A program made the position numbers and the translations under genes. A stretch of DNA of 42,075 nt, taken from assembly GCA_040877935.1 (NCBI GenBank), contig JBBDNB010000007.1, forward strand, positions 1-42,075, written 5' to 3'. This DNA comes from Chitinophagales bacterium. GTDB lineage: Bacteria; Bacteroidota; Bacteroidia; Chitinophagales; CAIOSU01. Within the stretch, counting starts at the first letter, position 1, and every line of letters starts with the position of its first letter. The notes beneath the pieces are model-generated. The model did not search any database, was not told the DNA's origin, and worked only from the letters and a program-made list of their open reading frames with translations. Shown here piece after piece: positions 16,453 through 25,768 of this stretch.

Positions 16453-16611
16453 ATGAAAGCGACTAAAAAATTCGATGCTGTTAAAATGATGAGAAAAATT
16501 CGCGAGAAGTTAAGTGAAAAATATTGGAAGCATCCCGATATTTTGAAAAAAGAAATGAAAGCAATACGGGAAAAACATAAGTTTAATGTAGATGTATCAA
16601 AATCTAATTGA
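16453..16611 (+). CDS. Small antitoxin-like protein, no toxin partner
   Basis: 52 residues, rich in Lys and helix formers, starting MKATKKFDAVKMMRKIREKL and ending in a basic tail. The FDAVKMMR-IR-KLS pattern is familiar from small proteins encoded next to PIN-domain or other toxins in cyanobacteria and Bacteroidota, from which an antitoxin role is inferred. No toxin-like gene lies next to it here: pdxJ and the 23-codon ORF are upstream and a convergent phosphatase gene is downstream. It could be an orphan antitoxin or a remnant of a module. Confidence 0.5.
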   Translation: MKATKKFDAVKMMRKIREKLSEKYWKHPDILKKEMKAIREKHKFNVDVSKSN

Positions 16612-16643
16612 GGCCTAATAGCTATAAAACTATAGGTTAAAAA

Positions 16644-18341
16644 CTACTCCACTTTTACAATTTTTTCAATCTTCGTTTCATTGCCATCATTAACGGTAAC
16701 CAAGTACATGCCTTTTGATATCCCCAAGCTATTAGAGTTGATATAGTGGTTTTGAGGTCCGGCAGGCAGCGTTCCTTCAAATACTGTACTGATTTTTTTG
16801 CCGGTAATGTCAAGCAATTCAACCTGCACATCCGTTTCTTTATTCAGACTGTAATATACATTGGCATAATCCGTAAAAGGATGTGGAAATACTTTCAATT
16901 GATTGAGATTGCTTTGTTCTTTAGGATTGCTAATCGCCCCCCCGTCAGATGTTGGAATGCCTTTTTTTACTATACTGAATTTATCTCCAATTGTACTGTC
17001 AGATTTAAGGTAAATCAGATCCAATTGATTGCCTGAAACTTCAATTACAACAGAACCATAAGCACTTGATCCGCCATCAGCAGCGGCCATTATTGGATGA
17101 TTTAACTCTGGGTTGGATGTACTGCTACCTCCATTTCCGGAAACCACATACATGGTTCCATTATTGCCGCCAACGAGATCAACATTTTTTATGTATTCTT
17201 CTCCAAGGTCAGGATTGCCACTTAATCCATTAATCACATGTACTGAGGAATCAAAATCTCCTGAACTTCCATAAAATCCTTTTATCATATAGGAGCGCTC
17301 ATAAACATGGCTATGTCCACAAAGGATCATATCCACGTCATAGCTTTCCAACAATGGCACTACATTTTCACGCATGCCTTTCATATACAATTCCCATTGA
17401 TCATCAGAATCATGAGAACCTTTGGAAAATGGAACTTGATGCCAGAATGCAATCACCCAGGGTTGCTCATTTTGATCCAAATCTTCTTCTAACCAGGCTT
17501 TCATAGGGGAATTATTCCATCCCGCAGTACTCATAATCCCGGTCCAGTCATAGTCTTCTACTGAAGAGCCTATTTCCGAATTCAAAGAGATAAAATGTAT
17601 ATTGCCATAATCGAATGAATAATATAGCGGGAGTCCTGAAGGTGTTCCACCTGCTTCTCCATCTTCAGGTACGCTTACAATATTATAATAAACGCCTTCG
17701 TGATGAGTTGGGTTTTCTGTACATATAATAGGACAAACACTATTATAATCGTGATTACCGGGGCAGGGCCAGAAGGGCATGTTTTTTAATATACTGCTGT
17801 AGATAGTTTCATCAAAAACTTTGTCGCTGTATTCTTGTTCATTGCCATCATCATAGGCATTATCGCCCAACCAAAGCCACACATTTGTTCTCAGTGAATC
17901 TCCAAGATAGTTGAGGTAGGCATCTCGTACATCCTTTTGTCCCTGGTTGCCTTTTCCAAAATCACCTATAGCCCAAATTCTTATAGGGTCGGTTGATTCC
18001 GGTCCTGGTATTGGTGCAGTGTAAAAATGTTGTGCTTCTTCCGAAGCAGATAAAATCCCGGAAGAATCACCAACACTGTAATAGTATTTTGTATTGGGTT
18101 CAAGGTTGGTCAATTTAACCTTGTGTTTGATCACTTTATCACTTAGTACCTCATTCATGTCTAAATTATTGAGGTTTTTGCCATAATACACCCTGCTGTC
18201 AGTGGTTGAATCTGTATCCCAGCGCACTACTATACTGTTAGATGTATTGACTTGTAAATAGGGGCCTCTTACAAGTGTCTGGGCATTGCTGTCGCTATTA
18301 AAAAAAATAGAGAGCATTAATATGATAATAAGCTTTTTCAT
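16644..18341 (-). CDS. Secreted purple-acid-phosphatase-like protein with T9SS sorting domain
   Basis: 565 residues using the start at 18341 (MKKLIIILMLSIFFN), which gives a normal signal peptide ending SNAQ; a longer frame upstream adds 37 residues without signal character. Order: a fibronectin-like PAP N-terminal domain (LVRGPYLQVNTSNSIVVRW), a calcineurin-like metallophosphoesterase domain with IGDFG (Asp127), GDNAYDDG (Asp160), GNHD (195-198), a WHQVPFSKGSHDS segment and CGHSHVYERS, then a C-terminal Por sorting domain (VFPHPF to KIEKIVKVE). The dimetal ligand set looks complete. It is exported by the type IX system and probably releases phosphate from organic phosphate esters outside the cell. 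Confidence 0.9.
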   Translation of the reverse strand: MKKLIIILMLSIFFNSDSNAQTLVRGPYLQVNTSNSIVVRWDTDSTTDSRVYYGKNLNNLDMNEVLSDKVIKHKVKLTNLEPNTKYYYSVGDSSGILSASEEAQHFYTAPIPGPESTDPIRIWAIGDFGKGNQGQKDVRDAYLNYLGDSLRTNVWLWLGDNAYDDGNEQEYSDKVFDETIYSSILKNMPFWPCPGNHDYNSVCPIICTENPTHHEGVYYNIVSVPEDGEAGGTPSGLPLYYSFDYGNIHFISLNSEIGSSVEDYDWTGIMSTAGWNNSPMKAWLEEDLDQNEQPWVIAFWHQVPFSKGSHDSDDQWELYMKGMRENVVPLLESYDVDMILCGHSHVYERSYMIKGFYGSSGDFDSSVHVINGLSGNPDLGEEYIKNVDLVGGNNGTMYVVSGNGGSSTSNPELNHPIMAAADGGSSAYGSVVIEVSGNQLDLIYLKSDSTIGDKFSIVKKGIPTSDGGAISNPKEQSNLNQLKVFPHPFTDYANVYYSLNKETDVQVELLDITGKKISTVFEGTLPAGPQNHYINSNSLGISKGMYLVTVNDGNETKIEKIVKVE

Positions 18342-18403
18342 GAGTGTTGTGTTTGTTTTATAAATATACAGGAATTGCTTCAAAAAATAGGCAAAAACTA
18401 TTT

Positions 18404-21301
18404 TCATGATGTATGCTCTTCCATATATGCTTCCATATCCGGGCAAGTACAAATCAGGTTTCTATCACCATGTGAATTGTTGATTCTACCAACAGGAGTC
18501 CAGAATTTTTTATCGCGCACAAAGGGCAGTGGATAGGCTGCTTTTTCACGGGCATATTTGTGTTTCCAGGCATTGGCGGTAATTACTTCACAGGTATGTG
18601 GTGCATGTTTCAGCACATTGTCTTCCAGGTCTGCCTCACCGGTTATTATTGCTTCAATTTCTCCTTTAATGGAAAGAAATGCTTCACAAAAACGGTCTAA
18701 CTCTGCAAGATCTTCACTTTCTGTAGGTTCAATCATCATTGTTCCGGGTACTGGAAATGACATTGTAGGTGCATGAAAACCATAATCAACTAACCTTTTA
18801 GCTACATCTTCCACTTCTATTTGTGCTGATTTTTTCAATTTTCTGAAATCCACGATCAACTCATGTGCTACCCGGTTATTTTTACCGGTATAAAGTATAT
18901 CATAGCTGTCCTGAAGCCGACTTTTGATATAGTTGGCATTTAGAATGGCATATTCAGTAGCAGATTTTAAACCGCCTTTGCCCAATAGTTTTATATAGGC
19001 ATAAGATATCAGTAAAATACTTGCACTGCTGAAAGGCGCAGAAGAAATGGCATTAATAGCCTGTTCTCCTCCTGTTTTAACTAGGTGATGCCCGGGTAAA
19101 AAAGGAGCGAGATGCGCCTTCACGCATATTGGCCCCATGCCCGGACCGCCACCGCCATGAGGTATGGCAAATGTTTTGTGCAAATTGAGGTGGCATACAT
19201 CCGCACCGATAATTGATGGATTGGTCAATCCAACCTGTGCATTCATATTGGCCCCATCCATGTACACCTGTCCGCCATTTTCGTGAATACTTGCACATAC
19301 TTCCTTTACATGCTCTTCAAAAACCCCATGTGTGCTTGGATAAGTGATCATCAGCGCGCTGAGGTTTTCTGTGTATTTTTCAGCTTTAACTTTAAGGTCA
19401 TCAAGGTCAATATTGCCGTTTTCATCGCATTTTACCACTACCACTTTCATACCTGCCATTACTGCACTTGCAGGATTGGTACCATGTGCAGAAGAGGGAA
19501 TTAAAACGATATTGCGCTGTCCTTCACCTTTTGATTCCTGAAAAGCCCTTATGATCAGGAGGCCTGCATATTCCCCCTGGGCACCGGAGTTGGGCTGCAG
19601 GGAAGTGGCATCAAATCCGGTAATGGTATTGAGGTATTTTTCCAGTTCTTCTATTATCTCGTAATAGCCCAATGCCTGATCTTTTGGCACAAAAGGGTGC
19701 AGGGCAGCAAATTCAGGCCAGCTAACAGGTATAAGCTGAGTTGTGGCATTGAGTTTCATAGTGCAGCTGCCAAGTGCTATCATAGAATGTGTAAGTGAGA
19801 GGTCTTTATTTTCCAGAGATTTAATATAGCGCAAAAGCTGACTTTCCGAATGATAATTGTTAAAAATAGGCTGAGTGAGATAATTGCTGTTGCGTATCAG
19901 GGAATTTTGCCAATCCAGGGTGATCTCTAATTCATTGGCAGTTTTTGCATCAGAGGAATCATTGCCCAATGCATTTGAAAAAACAGAAACAATTTGATCG
20001 ATATCTACTGGAAGAGTAGTTTCATCAATAGCTATAGCAATACTTCCATCCTGAAAATACCTGAAGTTTACTTTATTGTTTACTGCTGTCTTTTGTATTT
20101 TTTCTTGTTCGCCTTTACTGGTTTTGATCTTTAGGGTGTCGAAATAGGCTTCGTTTTTCTGACTAAGACCGAGTGCTTTTAATTGTCTTTCGAGTTCACG
20201 CGCAAGGCCATGAATTTTTAATGCTGTTTTTTTCAACCCTTCAGGCCCGTGAAAAACTGCATACATACCGGCCATAATTGCGAGCAATGCTTGTGCAGTA
20301 CAAATATTGGAAGTGGCTTTTTCCCTGCGAATATGCTGCTCTCTTGTTTGCAATGCCATTCTGTACGCAGGATTGTCATTTGCATCTATAGAAACGCCTA
20401 TAATTCTACCGGGGACGAGCCGTTTAAAATCTTCTGTAGTGGCAAAAAAAGCAGCATGAGGGCCGCCAAATCCCATAGGAACCCCAAATCGTTGTGTGTT
20501 TCCAACTGCCACATCTGCACCTAATTCACCCGGAGCTGTGAGTAGTGTGAGGCTCATTAAATCTGTTGCCATTACAATATATACGCCTTTTTCTTTTGCA
20601 GCTGCAATCCAGTCATTGTAGTTGAAAATAGCCCCTTCCTGATCGGGGTATTGCAAGAGCGCTCCAAAAAATGTTTCGTCAGGATTAACATTTTCCACGG
20701 CATCTATCACCAGCTCAATTTCCAGAAAGCGGGCTCTGCTTTTTAGCACTTCAATGGTTTGTGGCAGGCAATTTTCAGCAACAAAAAATTTAGGGGCTTC
20801 AGTTTTTCTTTTATTGCGCTGTCCGAAAAACATACTCATGGCCTCGGCAGCAGCAGTACCTTCGTCCAGTAAGGAAGCATTGGCAATAGGCAATGCTGTG
20901 AGCTCACTCACCATTGTCTGGTAATTGATCAGTGCTTCTAATCTACCCTGGGCAATTTCTGCCTGGTAAGGGGTATATTGGGTGTACCAACCCGGGTTTT
21001 CAAAAATATTGCGCTGAATAACAGTAGGGGTGAAGGTGTTATAATACCCCATACCAATGTATGATTTGAAAACCTGGTTTTTAGCAGCTTTTTCTTTGGT
21101 CTCTCTTAGAAATTCATACTCGCTTATACTTTCTGGTAAATCCCATTCACCTTCTAAGCGAATAGAGGCAGGAATTGTTTCTTCAATTAATTGATCAATA
21201 GAATCAACTCCAATAACATTCAGTATTTTTTGAGTCTCTTCTTTATTAGGGCCAATATGTCTATTGACAAACTTTTCGCTAGCGTTAAGATTGATTTTCA
21301 C
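18404..21301 (-). CDS. gcvP: Glycine dehydrogenase (decarboxylating), P protein
   Basis: PLP enzyme of the glycine cleavage system: decarboxylates glycine and passes the aminomethyl group to lipoylated H protein. 965 residues, the fused single-chain form (N- and C-terminal halves in one polypeptide). PLP-binding Lys709 lies in LNLHKTFAIPHGGGGPG. The N-terminal FVNRHIGPNKEE and the glycine-rich GGGGPGMGP loop are standard. Other gcv genes are not adjacent, and I see no glycine riboswitch in the 250 nt upstream. The phosphatase gene lies 62 nt downstream on the same strand. Confidence 0.97.
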   Translation of the reverse strand: MKINLNASEKFVNRHIGPNKEETQKILNVIGVDSIDQLIEETIPASIRLEGEWDLPESISEYEFLRETKEKAAKNQVFKSYIGMGYYNTFTPTVIQRNIFENPGWYTQYTPYQAEIAQGRLEALINYQTMVSELTALPIANASLLDEGTAAAEAMSMFFGQRNKRKTEAPKFFVAENCLPQTIEVLKSRARFLEIELVIDAVENVNPDETFFGALLQYPDQEGAIFNYNDWIAAAKEKGVYIVMATDLMSLTLLTAPGELGADVAVGNTQRFGVPMGFGGPHAAFFATTEDFKRLVPGRIIGVSIDANDNPAYRMALQTREQHIRREKATSNICTAQALLAIMAGMYAVFHGPEGLKKTALKIHGLARELERQLKALGLSQKNEAYFDTLKIKTSKGEQEKIQKTAVNNKVNFRYFQDGSIAIAIDETTLPVDIDQIVSVFSNALGNDSSDAKTANELEITLDWQNSLIRNSNYLTQPIFNNYHSESQLLRYIKSLENKDLSLTHSMIALGSCTMKLNATTQLIPVSWPEFAALHPFVPKDQALGYYEIIEELEKYLNTITGFDATSLQPNSGAQGEYAGLLIIRAFQESKGEGQRNIVLIPSSAHGTNPASAVMAGMKVVVVKCDENGNIDLDDLKVKAEKYTENLSALMITYPSTHGVFEEHVKEVCASIHENGGQVYMDGANMNAQVGLTNPSIIGADVCHLNLHKTFAIPHGGGGPGMGPICVKAHLAPFLPGHHLVKTGGEQAINAISSAPFSSASILLISYAYIKLLGKGGLKSATEYAILNANYIKSRLQDSYDILYTGKNNRVAHELIVDFRKLKKSAQIEVEDVAKRLVDYGFHAPTMSFPVPGTMMIEPTESEDLAELDRFCEAFLSIKGEIEAIITGEADLEDNVLKHAPHTCEVITANAWKHKYAREKAAYPLPFVRDKKFWTPVGRINNSHGDRNLICTCPDMEAYMEEHTS

Positions 21302-21330
21302 CTGGGAATTTTTTTGTTTAAAAATTCATG

Positions 21331-21338
21331 CAAAATTA
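21331..21338 (-). promoter_or_regulatory. Candidate -7 box for gcvP
   Basis: Read on the minus strand this is TAATTTTG, a full match to TAnnTTTG, 29 nt upstream of the gcvP start. No convincing TTTG occurs at the right distance upstream, so the call is tentative. Confidence 0.3.
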
Positions 21339-21500
21339 CGATTCAGCAGTCAGATTTTTTAGGATTTACAAGCTTTAATCTGCTAACATTTGAACATTTA
21401 ATTAAGTTGGTTGGGAATGTAGTTTTTTATGTTGATTTTATGTTTTTTAGCGTTAATTATCTCAATTCTGGTTATTAGGTACACATCTCCCATAATTTTA

Positions 21501-21508
21501 TAATTTTG
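21501..21508 (+). promoter_or_regulatory. Candidate -7 box for the CAP-domain gene
   Basis: TAATTTTG fits TAnnTTTG and lies 50 nt before the ATG at 21559. The -33 TTTG is not clear. Consensus match only. Confidence 0.3.
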
Positions 21509-21558
21509 TAAATTGGTGGCTGTTCAAAATTAGTTGCTCAAAAAAATAGTATTTCTGT

Positions 21559-22323
21559 ATGCTTCAAGCCCTGACATTTCTTTTTTTATTATTCCCTGTA
21601 TTTCTTATTCAAGATAATGAAGTAGTAGATGTAAGGGTATCTGACCCTGATGCTCCTCCTGCGGAGCAAATTAAAGCATACAATGCCTTACCGGGAGCTT
21701 ATTCTGATGAGGTTTATAAAGATTTGAATATTGAAAATTTTGAGTCCTTACCGGTGTTCAACAGGGAGATTGACTATACTGAAATGGATTACACTGTTTT
21801 GAATGTTTGTATAGTAATGTACACCAATAAATACAGAAACTCCAAGGGTTTACCCGCCCTTGAATTCAGACAGATTTTGAGAGATGCTGCTGTGTACCAT
21901 ACGCTGCAAATGGTGAATAAAAGATTTTATGGACATGAAAATCCACATCAGCGCAAATTTAAAACAGTGGTGGACAGGCTTGGTTTTCTGGGTTTTGAAG
22001 GACGCAATATGGCTGAAAACCTGGCACGTGATTTTATTCATCACTACAATGAAAAAAGCCCGTATTGGTATGATCAAAAACCGGATGGTAAAAATGATTT
22101 CTACTATGGCGATAATCAGGAAGTTAAGGGCTTAATCGTGCCAAAGACTTATCGTGAACTGGCTAAAACTATTGTTGCCAAATGGGTGCGATCGCCACAA
22201 CATCGGCAGAATATTTTAAACAAAGATTATACATGGGTAGGTGTTGCAGCATTGATTGATTTTGTGAATGTTGAAACGAACAAATTGCCCAAGGTTTTTG
22301 TAACACAGGTACTGGGAGGATAA
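21559..22323 (+). CDS. Secreted CAP (SCP/PR1)-domain protein
   Basis: 254 residues. A hydrophobic N-terminus (MLQALTFLFLLFPVF) acts as signal or anchor. The CAP domain spans about residues 75-250: NVCIVMYTNKYRNSKGLPAL, the ILRDAAVYHTLQM helix, YGHENP (CAP His), the GRNMAENLA segment, and AKWVRSPQHRQNILNKDYTWVGVA. The domain carries a longer than usual insertion between GRNMAENL and the KWVRSPQHR block. Bacterial CAP proteins have varied or unknown functions outside the cell. The next gene follows by 7 nt. Confidence 0.85.
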   Translation: MLQALTFLFLLFPVFLIQDNEVVDVRVSDPDAPPAEQIKAYNALPGAYSDEVYKDLNIENFESLPVFNREIDYTEMDYTVLNVCIVMYTNKYRNSKGLPALEFRQILRDAAVYHTLQMVNKRFYGHENPHQRKFKTVVDRLGFLGFEGRNMAENLARDFIHHYNEKSPYWYDQKPDGKNDFYYGDNQEVKGLIVPKTYRELAKTIVAKWVRSPQHRQNILNKDYTWVGVAALIDFVNVETNKLPKVFVTQVLGG

Positions 22324-22330
22324 CAACACT

Positions 22331-22966
22331 ATGAAAATTACAACACTTGCTTTAATAATATTGATCGGATTTTCAACATTTGAGCTTTTTGCACAAAAGA
22401 AAAAAAAACAAGTCATACAGTTCTCAGGAGTGGTTTTGACAAGTGACAGTTTGCAGGGTATTCCTTATGCAAGTGTTTTGATCAAAGGAACGGGAAACGG
22501 AACGATAGCCAATCATCAGGGTTTCTTTTCGCTTGTGGCCAATGCTGGTGATTCCATTCGCTTTAGTGCGCTGGGATTTTTGCCAAATGTTTATGTGATT
22601 CCAGATACATTGAGCGATACAAAATATTCTGTTATCGAGCTTTTGAGCAGGGATACTATTTATTTGCCAGAAACAGTAATCAATCCCTGGCCTACACCGG
22701 AGCAATTTCGCCAGGCATTTCTTTCGCTTAATATCTCAGATGATGACTGGGAAAGAGCACGTAAAAACCTCGATCAGGAGCGCATGAAAGAGCTGGGTGA
22801 TATTATGGCCTATGATGCCGATGAAAACCAGGATTTTTATTTGCGCAATGAAGCATACAAATACAGCTATGCCGGTCAGGTTCCGCCAATGAATATTTTC
22901 AACCCGCTTGCCTGGTCACAATTTATAGATGCATGGAGAAGCGGTGCCTTTAAGCGGGATAAATAG
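22331..22966 (+). CDS. Secreted carboxypeptidase-regulatory-like domain protein
   Basis: 211 residues with a signal peptide ending ELFAQ. Residues 30-105 form a CarboxypepD_reg-like beta-sandwich: FSGVVLTSDSLQGIPYASVL, IKGTGNGTIANHQGFFSLV, and GDSIRFSALGF, the same domain found at the start of TonB-dependent receptors. No receptor barrel follows; the C-terminal 100 residues are charged and end in a short segment before GAFKRDK. Families like this are common stand-alone envelope proteins in Bacteroidota. It probably shares a transcript with the CAP gene. Confidence 0.8.
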   Translation: MKITTLALIILIGFSTFELFAQKKKKQVIQFSGVVLTSDSLQGIPYASVLIKGTGNGTIANHQGFFSLVANAGDSIRFSALGFLPNVYVIPDTLSDTKYSVIELLSRDTIYLPETVINPWPTPEQFRQAFLSLNISDDDWERARKNLDQERMKELGDIMAYDADENQDFYLRNEAYKYSYAGQVPPMNIFNPLAWSQFIDAWRSGAFKRDK

Positions 22967-23049
22967 AGTTCTGAAGATTACTTTCCTCTATAATTTCAAT
23001 TCTTTGCAGATTAAATAATAAATTGCAGCTTTTTAAGAGTTGTGACTGC

Positions 23050-24597
23050 ATGGAGCTGAATACTTTAGACCTAGTTTGTTTTGTTGGATTTATTGTACTG
23101 GTTATTGTTGTATCGCTCTATGCCGGGCGCAAGGAAGACAATTCACAAGACTATTTTCTGGCAGGTCGGAAGTTGAGTTGGTGGCTGATTGGACTTTCTC
23201 TTATAGCCTCGAATATTTCCTCTGAACATTTTGTCGGCATGTCTGGCAAAGGCTATAGCCTTGGTTTAGCCATAGCAAGCTATGAATGGATGGCCGCTAT
23301 CACGCTTATTTTGGTGGCTTTGTTTTTTTTGCCACGCTTTCTCAAAATTGGTATTTATACCATTCCCGAATACCTGGAATATCGCTACAATAGAACTGCC
23401 CGAACCATTATGGCCGTTTTTATGATGGTGTTTTATGTGATGGTGACTTTGGCAACGGTATTGTATTCAGGTGCCCTGGCCTTATATTCTATTTTTGATT
23501 TTCCTATTGTAAAAGGTGTTTGGCTAATCGGTGTGATTTCCGGTCTTTATACGGCTTATGGAGGCTTAAAGGCAGTTGTCTGGTCGGATTTAATCCAGGG
23601 AACTACACTTATGATTGGTGGTTTGGTGGTGTTGTTTCTCGGATTTGAAGCAGTAGGAGGTTGGGAAAGTTTTGTGGCAAATTCTGAGGACAAACTCCAT
23701 ACTGTCCTGCCCTGGGATCATCCAGAAATGCCCTGGGTAGCTGTGTTTATTGGAGGCTTGTGGTTGCCCAATATTTTTTATTGGGGTTTGAACCAGTTTA
23801 TTACACAGCGGACACTGGGTGCAAAAAGCATTGATGAGGGGCAGAAAGGCATTCTTTTTGGAGCGACCTTAAAACTCCTGATTCCATTCATTGTGGTTTT
23901 TCCGGGTATTATGGCTTATCAGCTTTATGCCGATCAGATAGAGATAGCTGATGCAGCTTATCCTGTATTGCTGAAAAATCTATTGCCTTCCGGTCTTTTT
24001 GGAGTTATGTTTGCCGCACTTTTTGGAGCGGTATTGAGCACTATGGATTCGCTGTTAAACTCTGCTGCTGCAATTTTCACCCTGGATATTTACAAGACTT
24101 ATATAAACCCGGAAGCCAAGAACCGCAATATTGTGCGAACAGGTCGTATTGTTACACTAGTTTTGGTATTGGCAGCCTGTTTATGGGCGCCCGTAATTGG
24201 TGGTTTTGGCAGTCTTTACGATTATATTCAAAAGTTCTGGGGATTGATTCAGCCCGGAATTGTAGCGGCTTTTGTATTTGGTATTTTATGGAAGAAAGTA
24301 AGTCCTCCAGCTGCAATTGGCGGTATGCTGCTCAATATTCCTGTTTATGCAGGCTGTCTGATTATGGATGAATTTTTACCTGCTGGTGAAAAAATTGCTT
24401 TTTTGCACTACATGGCCATTACCTTTGTAATTATTTCGCTGTATATTATAATTGTAAGCAGTATTTGGCCCAATACTAAAACTATAGTGATGCCAGAAAG
24501 AAAAGAACATTTGAATTTTAAAACATCACTTTTTGTAAAAGTGTGGAGTGTCTTGGTTTTTTTAGCTACACTTACGCTTTATGTTATTTTTTATTGA
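23050..24597 (+). CDS. Sodium/solute symporter (SSS family), probable inositol transporter
   Basis: 515-residue inner-membrane transporter starting at ATG 23050 (MELNTLDLVCFVGF); a TTG 27 nt upstream would add nine residues of no TM character. Signatures are DYFLAGRKLSWWLIGLS, the IASNISSEHFVGMSG stretch in the first bundle, AYGGLKAVVWSDLIQG in the middle, and the GVMFAALFGAVLSTMDSLLNS helix, all typical of the SGLT branch. The inositol oxygenase gene starts 6 nt downstream, so uptake of myo-inositol (or a related polyol) with Na+ is the natural inference; sequence alone does not fix the sugar. Confidence 0.9.
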   Translation: MELNTLDLVCFVGFIVLVIVVSLYAGRKEDNSQDYFLAGRKLSWWLIGLSLIASNISSEHFVGMSGKGYSLGLAIASYEWMAAITLILVALFFLPRFLKIGIYTIPEYLEYRYNRTARTIMAVFMMVFYVMVTLATVLYSGALALYSIFDFPIVKGVWLIGVISGLYTAYGGLKAVVWSDLIQGTTLMIGGLVVLFLGFEAVGGWESFVANSEDKLHTVLPWDHPEMPWVAVFIGGLWLPNIFYWGLNQFITQRTLGAKSIDEGQKGILFGATLKLLIPFIVVFPGIMAYQLYADQIEIADAAYPVLLKNLLPSGLFGVMFAALFGAVLSTMDSLLNSAAAIFTLDIYKTYINPEAKNRNIVRTGRIVTLVLVLAACLWAPVIGGFGSLYDYIQKFWGLIQPGIVAAFVFGILWKKVSPPAAIGGMLLNIPVYAGCLIMDEFLPAGEKIAFLHYMAITFVIISLYIIIVSSIWPNTKTIVMPERKEHLNFKTSLFVKVWSVLVFLATLTLYVIFY

Positions 24598-24603
24598 TCT
24601 TTT

Positions 24604-25440
24604 ATGGAAATTTCAAAACAAAACACAGGTAAAGTTTTTAGGAATTACAGCACTGGCGAGCAGGAAATTATGGCGGCTATCAGGGACAATTACAGAAAAA
24701 TGCGTAGCCGCCAAACCCTGGGTTATGTGCAGTGTATGCATAAGAAATACCTCACTTTTGACCGCCCCATGCATATTTGGGATGCCATTGAGAAGCTGAA
24801 TGAATTTGTTGATCTGAGTGATCCTGATATCAATTTGCCCAATGCCCTGCATTTGTTCCAAACTGCTGAAGCCATTCGCAAAGACGGGCGTCCTGATTGG
24901 ATGCAATTGGTTGGTTTAATCCATGACCTGGGAAAGATCTTATTTGTAAAGGGTTGTGATCAAGACGGCACCTCAATTAAGGAACAATGGGGACTTGTGG
25001 GTGATATATTTCTTGTGGGTTGCGCTTTGCCCGATTCCTGTGTTTACCCGGAATACAATAAGGAAAATCCGGACATGCAAAACCCAGCATACAATTCTGA
25101 GCTTGGTATTTACCTGGAAAACTGCGGAATAGACAATTGCTGGAAAGCCTGGGGGCATGACGAATATTTTTACTGGGTATTAAAGCAGCACAAAGCCTGT
25201 GAAATTCCCGAGCCGGGAATGATTATGATTCGCTATCATTCTTTTTATCCCTGGCATACAGAAGGCAGTTACCGACATTTAATGAATGAAAAAGATGAGC
25301 AATACCTGGAGTGGGTCAGGGATTTTAATAAATATGACCTCTATACCAAATCGCAGGATACTTTTGATATAGCGCAACTCAAATCCTATTATCAGCCGAT
25401 TATAGAAAAGTATTTGGGAACTGAGCCAGTTTATTTTTAG
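24604..25440 (+). CDS. miox: myo-Inositol oxygenase
   Basis: Mixed-valent di-iron enzyme converting myo-inositol and O2 to D-glucuronate. 278 residues against 285 in human MIOX, with close matches throughout. All six iron ligands can be placed: His83 (NALHLFQTAEA), His107 and Asp108 (LIHDLGK), His185 (WGHDEY), His212 (YHSFYPWH) and Asp245 (FNKYDLYTK). The substrate lysine region GK after HDLG is kept. MIOX is widespread in eukaryotes and patchy in bacteria. The partner transporter is immediately upstream; downstream glucuronate genes are not in the window. Confidence 0.95.
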   Translation: MEISKQNTGKVFRNYSTGEQEIMAAIRDNYRKMRSRQTLGYVQCMHKKYLTFDRPMHIWDAIEKLNEFVDLSDPDINLPNALHLFQTAEAIRKDGRPDWMQLVGLIHDLGKILFVKGCDQDGTSIKEQWGLVGDIFLVGCALPDSCVYPEYNKENPDMQNPAYNSELGIYLENCGIDNCWKAWGHDEYFYWVLKQHKACEIPEPGMIMIRYHSFYPWHTEGSYRHLMNEKDEQYLEWVRDFNKYDLYTKSQDTFDIAQLKSYYQPIIEKYLGTEPVYF

Positions 25441-25641
25441 CTTAAATTCCTAAAAAAATCTGAAACTTACACTATTGCTGACCTTGTTTTGCTATATATG
25501 CTAAGCATATACCCTAAAGGGTTTTAATATAGAAACAATGTTGTCTCTTTAGCAAGTACAAGCCGTTTTATAGGAATTTGATTACCATAATAAAGTGTTT
25601 ATAGCTAAAAATTGTCAGATAGATAAGTGTTCTATTTCAGA

Positions 25642-25744
25642 AACTGTCAGACGGTTAGTGTATTTACAGGACTTATGTCGCTTAACAAGCTCTAAACCTT
25701 TGTGTAAAACATAATGCTATTAAGTTAAAAACCGTCAGACAGTT
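25642..25744. repeat. Inverted pair of 15-mers able to form a long stem
   Basis: AACTGTCAGACGGTT (25642-25656) and AACCGTCAGACAGTT (25730-25744) are reverse complements at 14 of 15 positions, the exception being the central A. Each is also near-palindromic by itself (AACYGTC-A-GACRGTT). They could be two sites for a dimeric regulator or the arms of an RNA stem with a 73-nt loop. A third degenerate copy begins at 25611. Confidence 0.45.
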
Positions 25745-25768
25745 TGCTCAATTGTTTGTTAAAGCAAA

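Noticed and set aside
18342-18452. 37-codon upstream extension of the phosphatase gene
   Set aside because: It would hide the signal peptide behind a long leader and overlap gcvP; the ATG at 18341 gives a proper signal peptide.
21302-21558. Glycine riboswitch upstream of gcvP
   Set aside because: Looked for it because gcv genes often have one; no tandem aptamer-like conserved sequence or terminator was seen.
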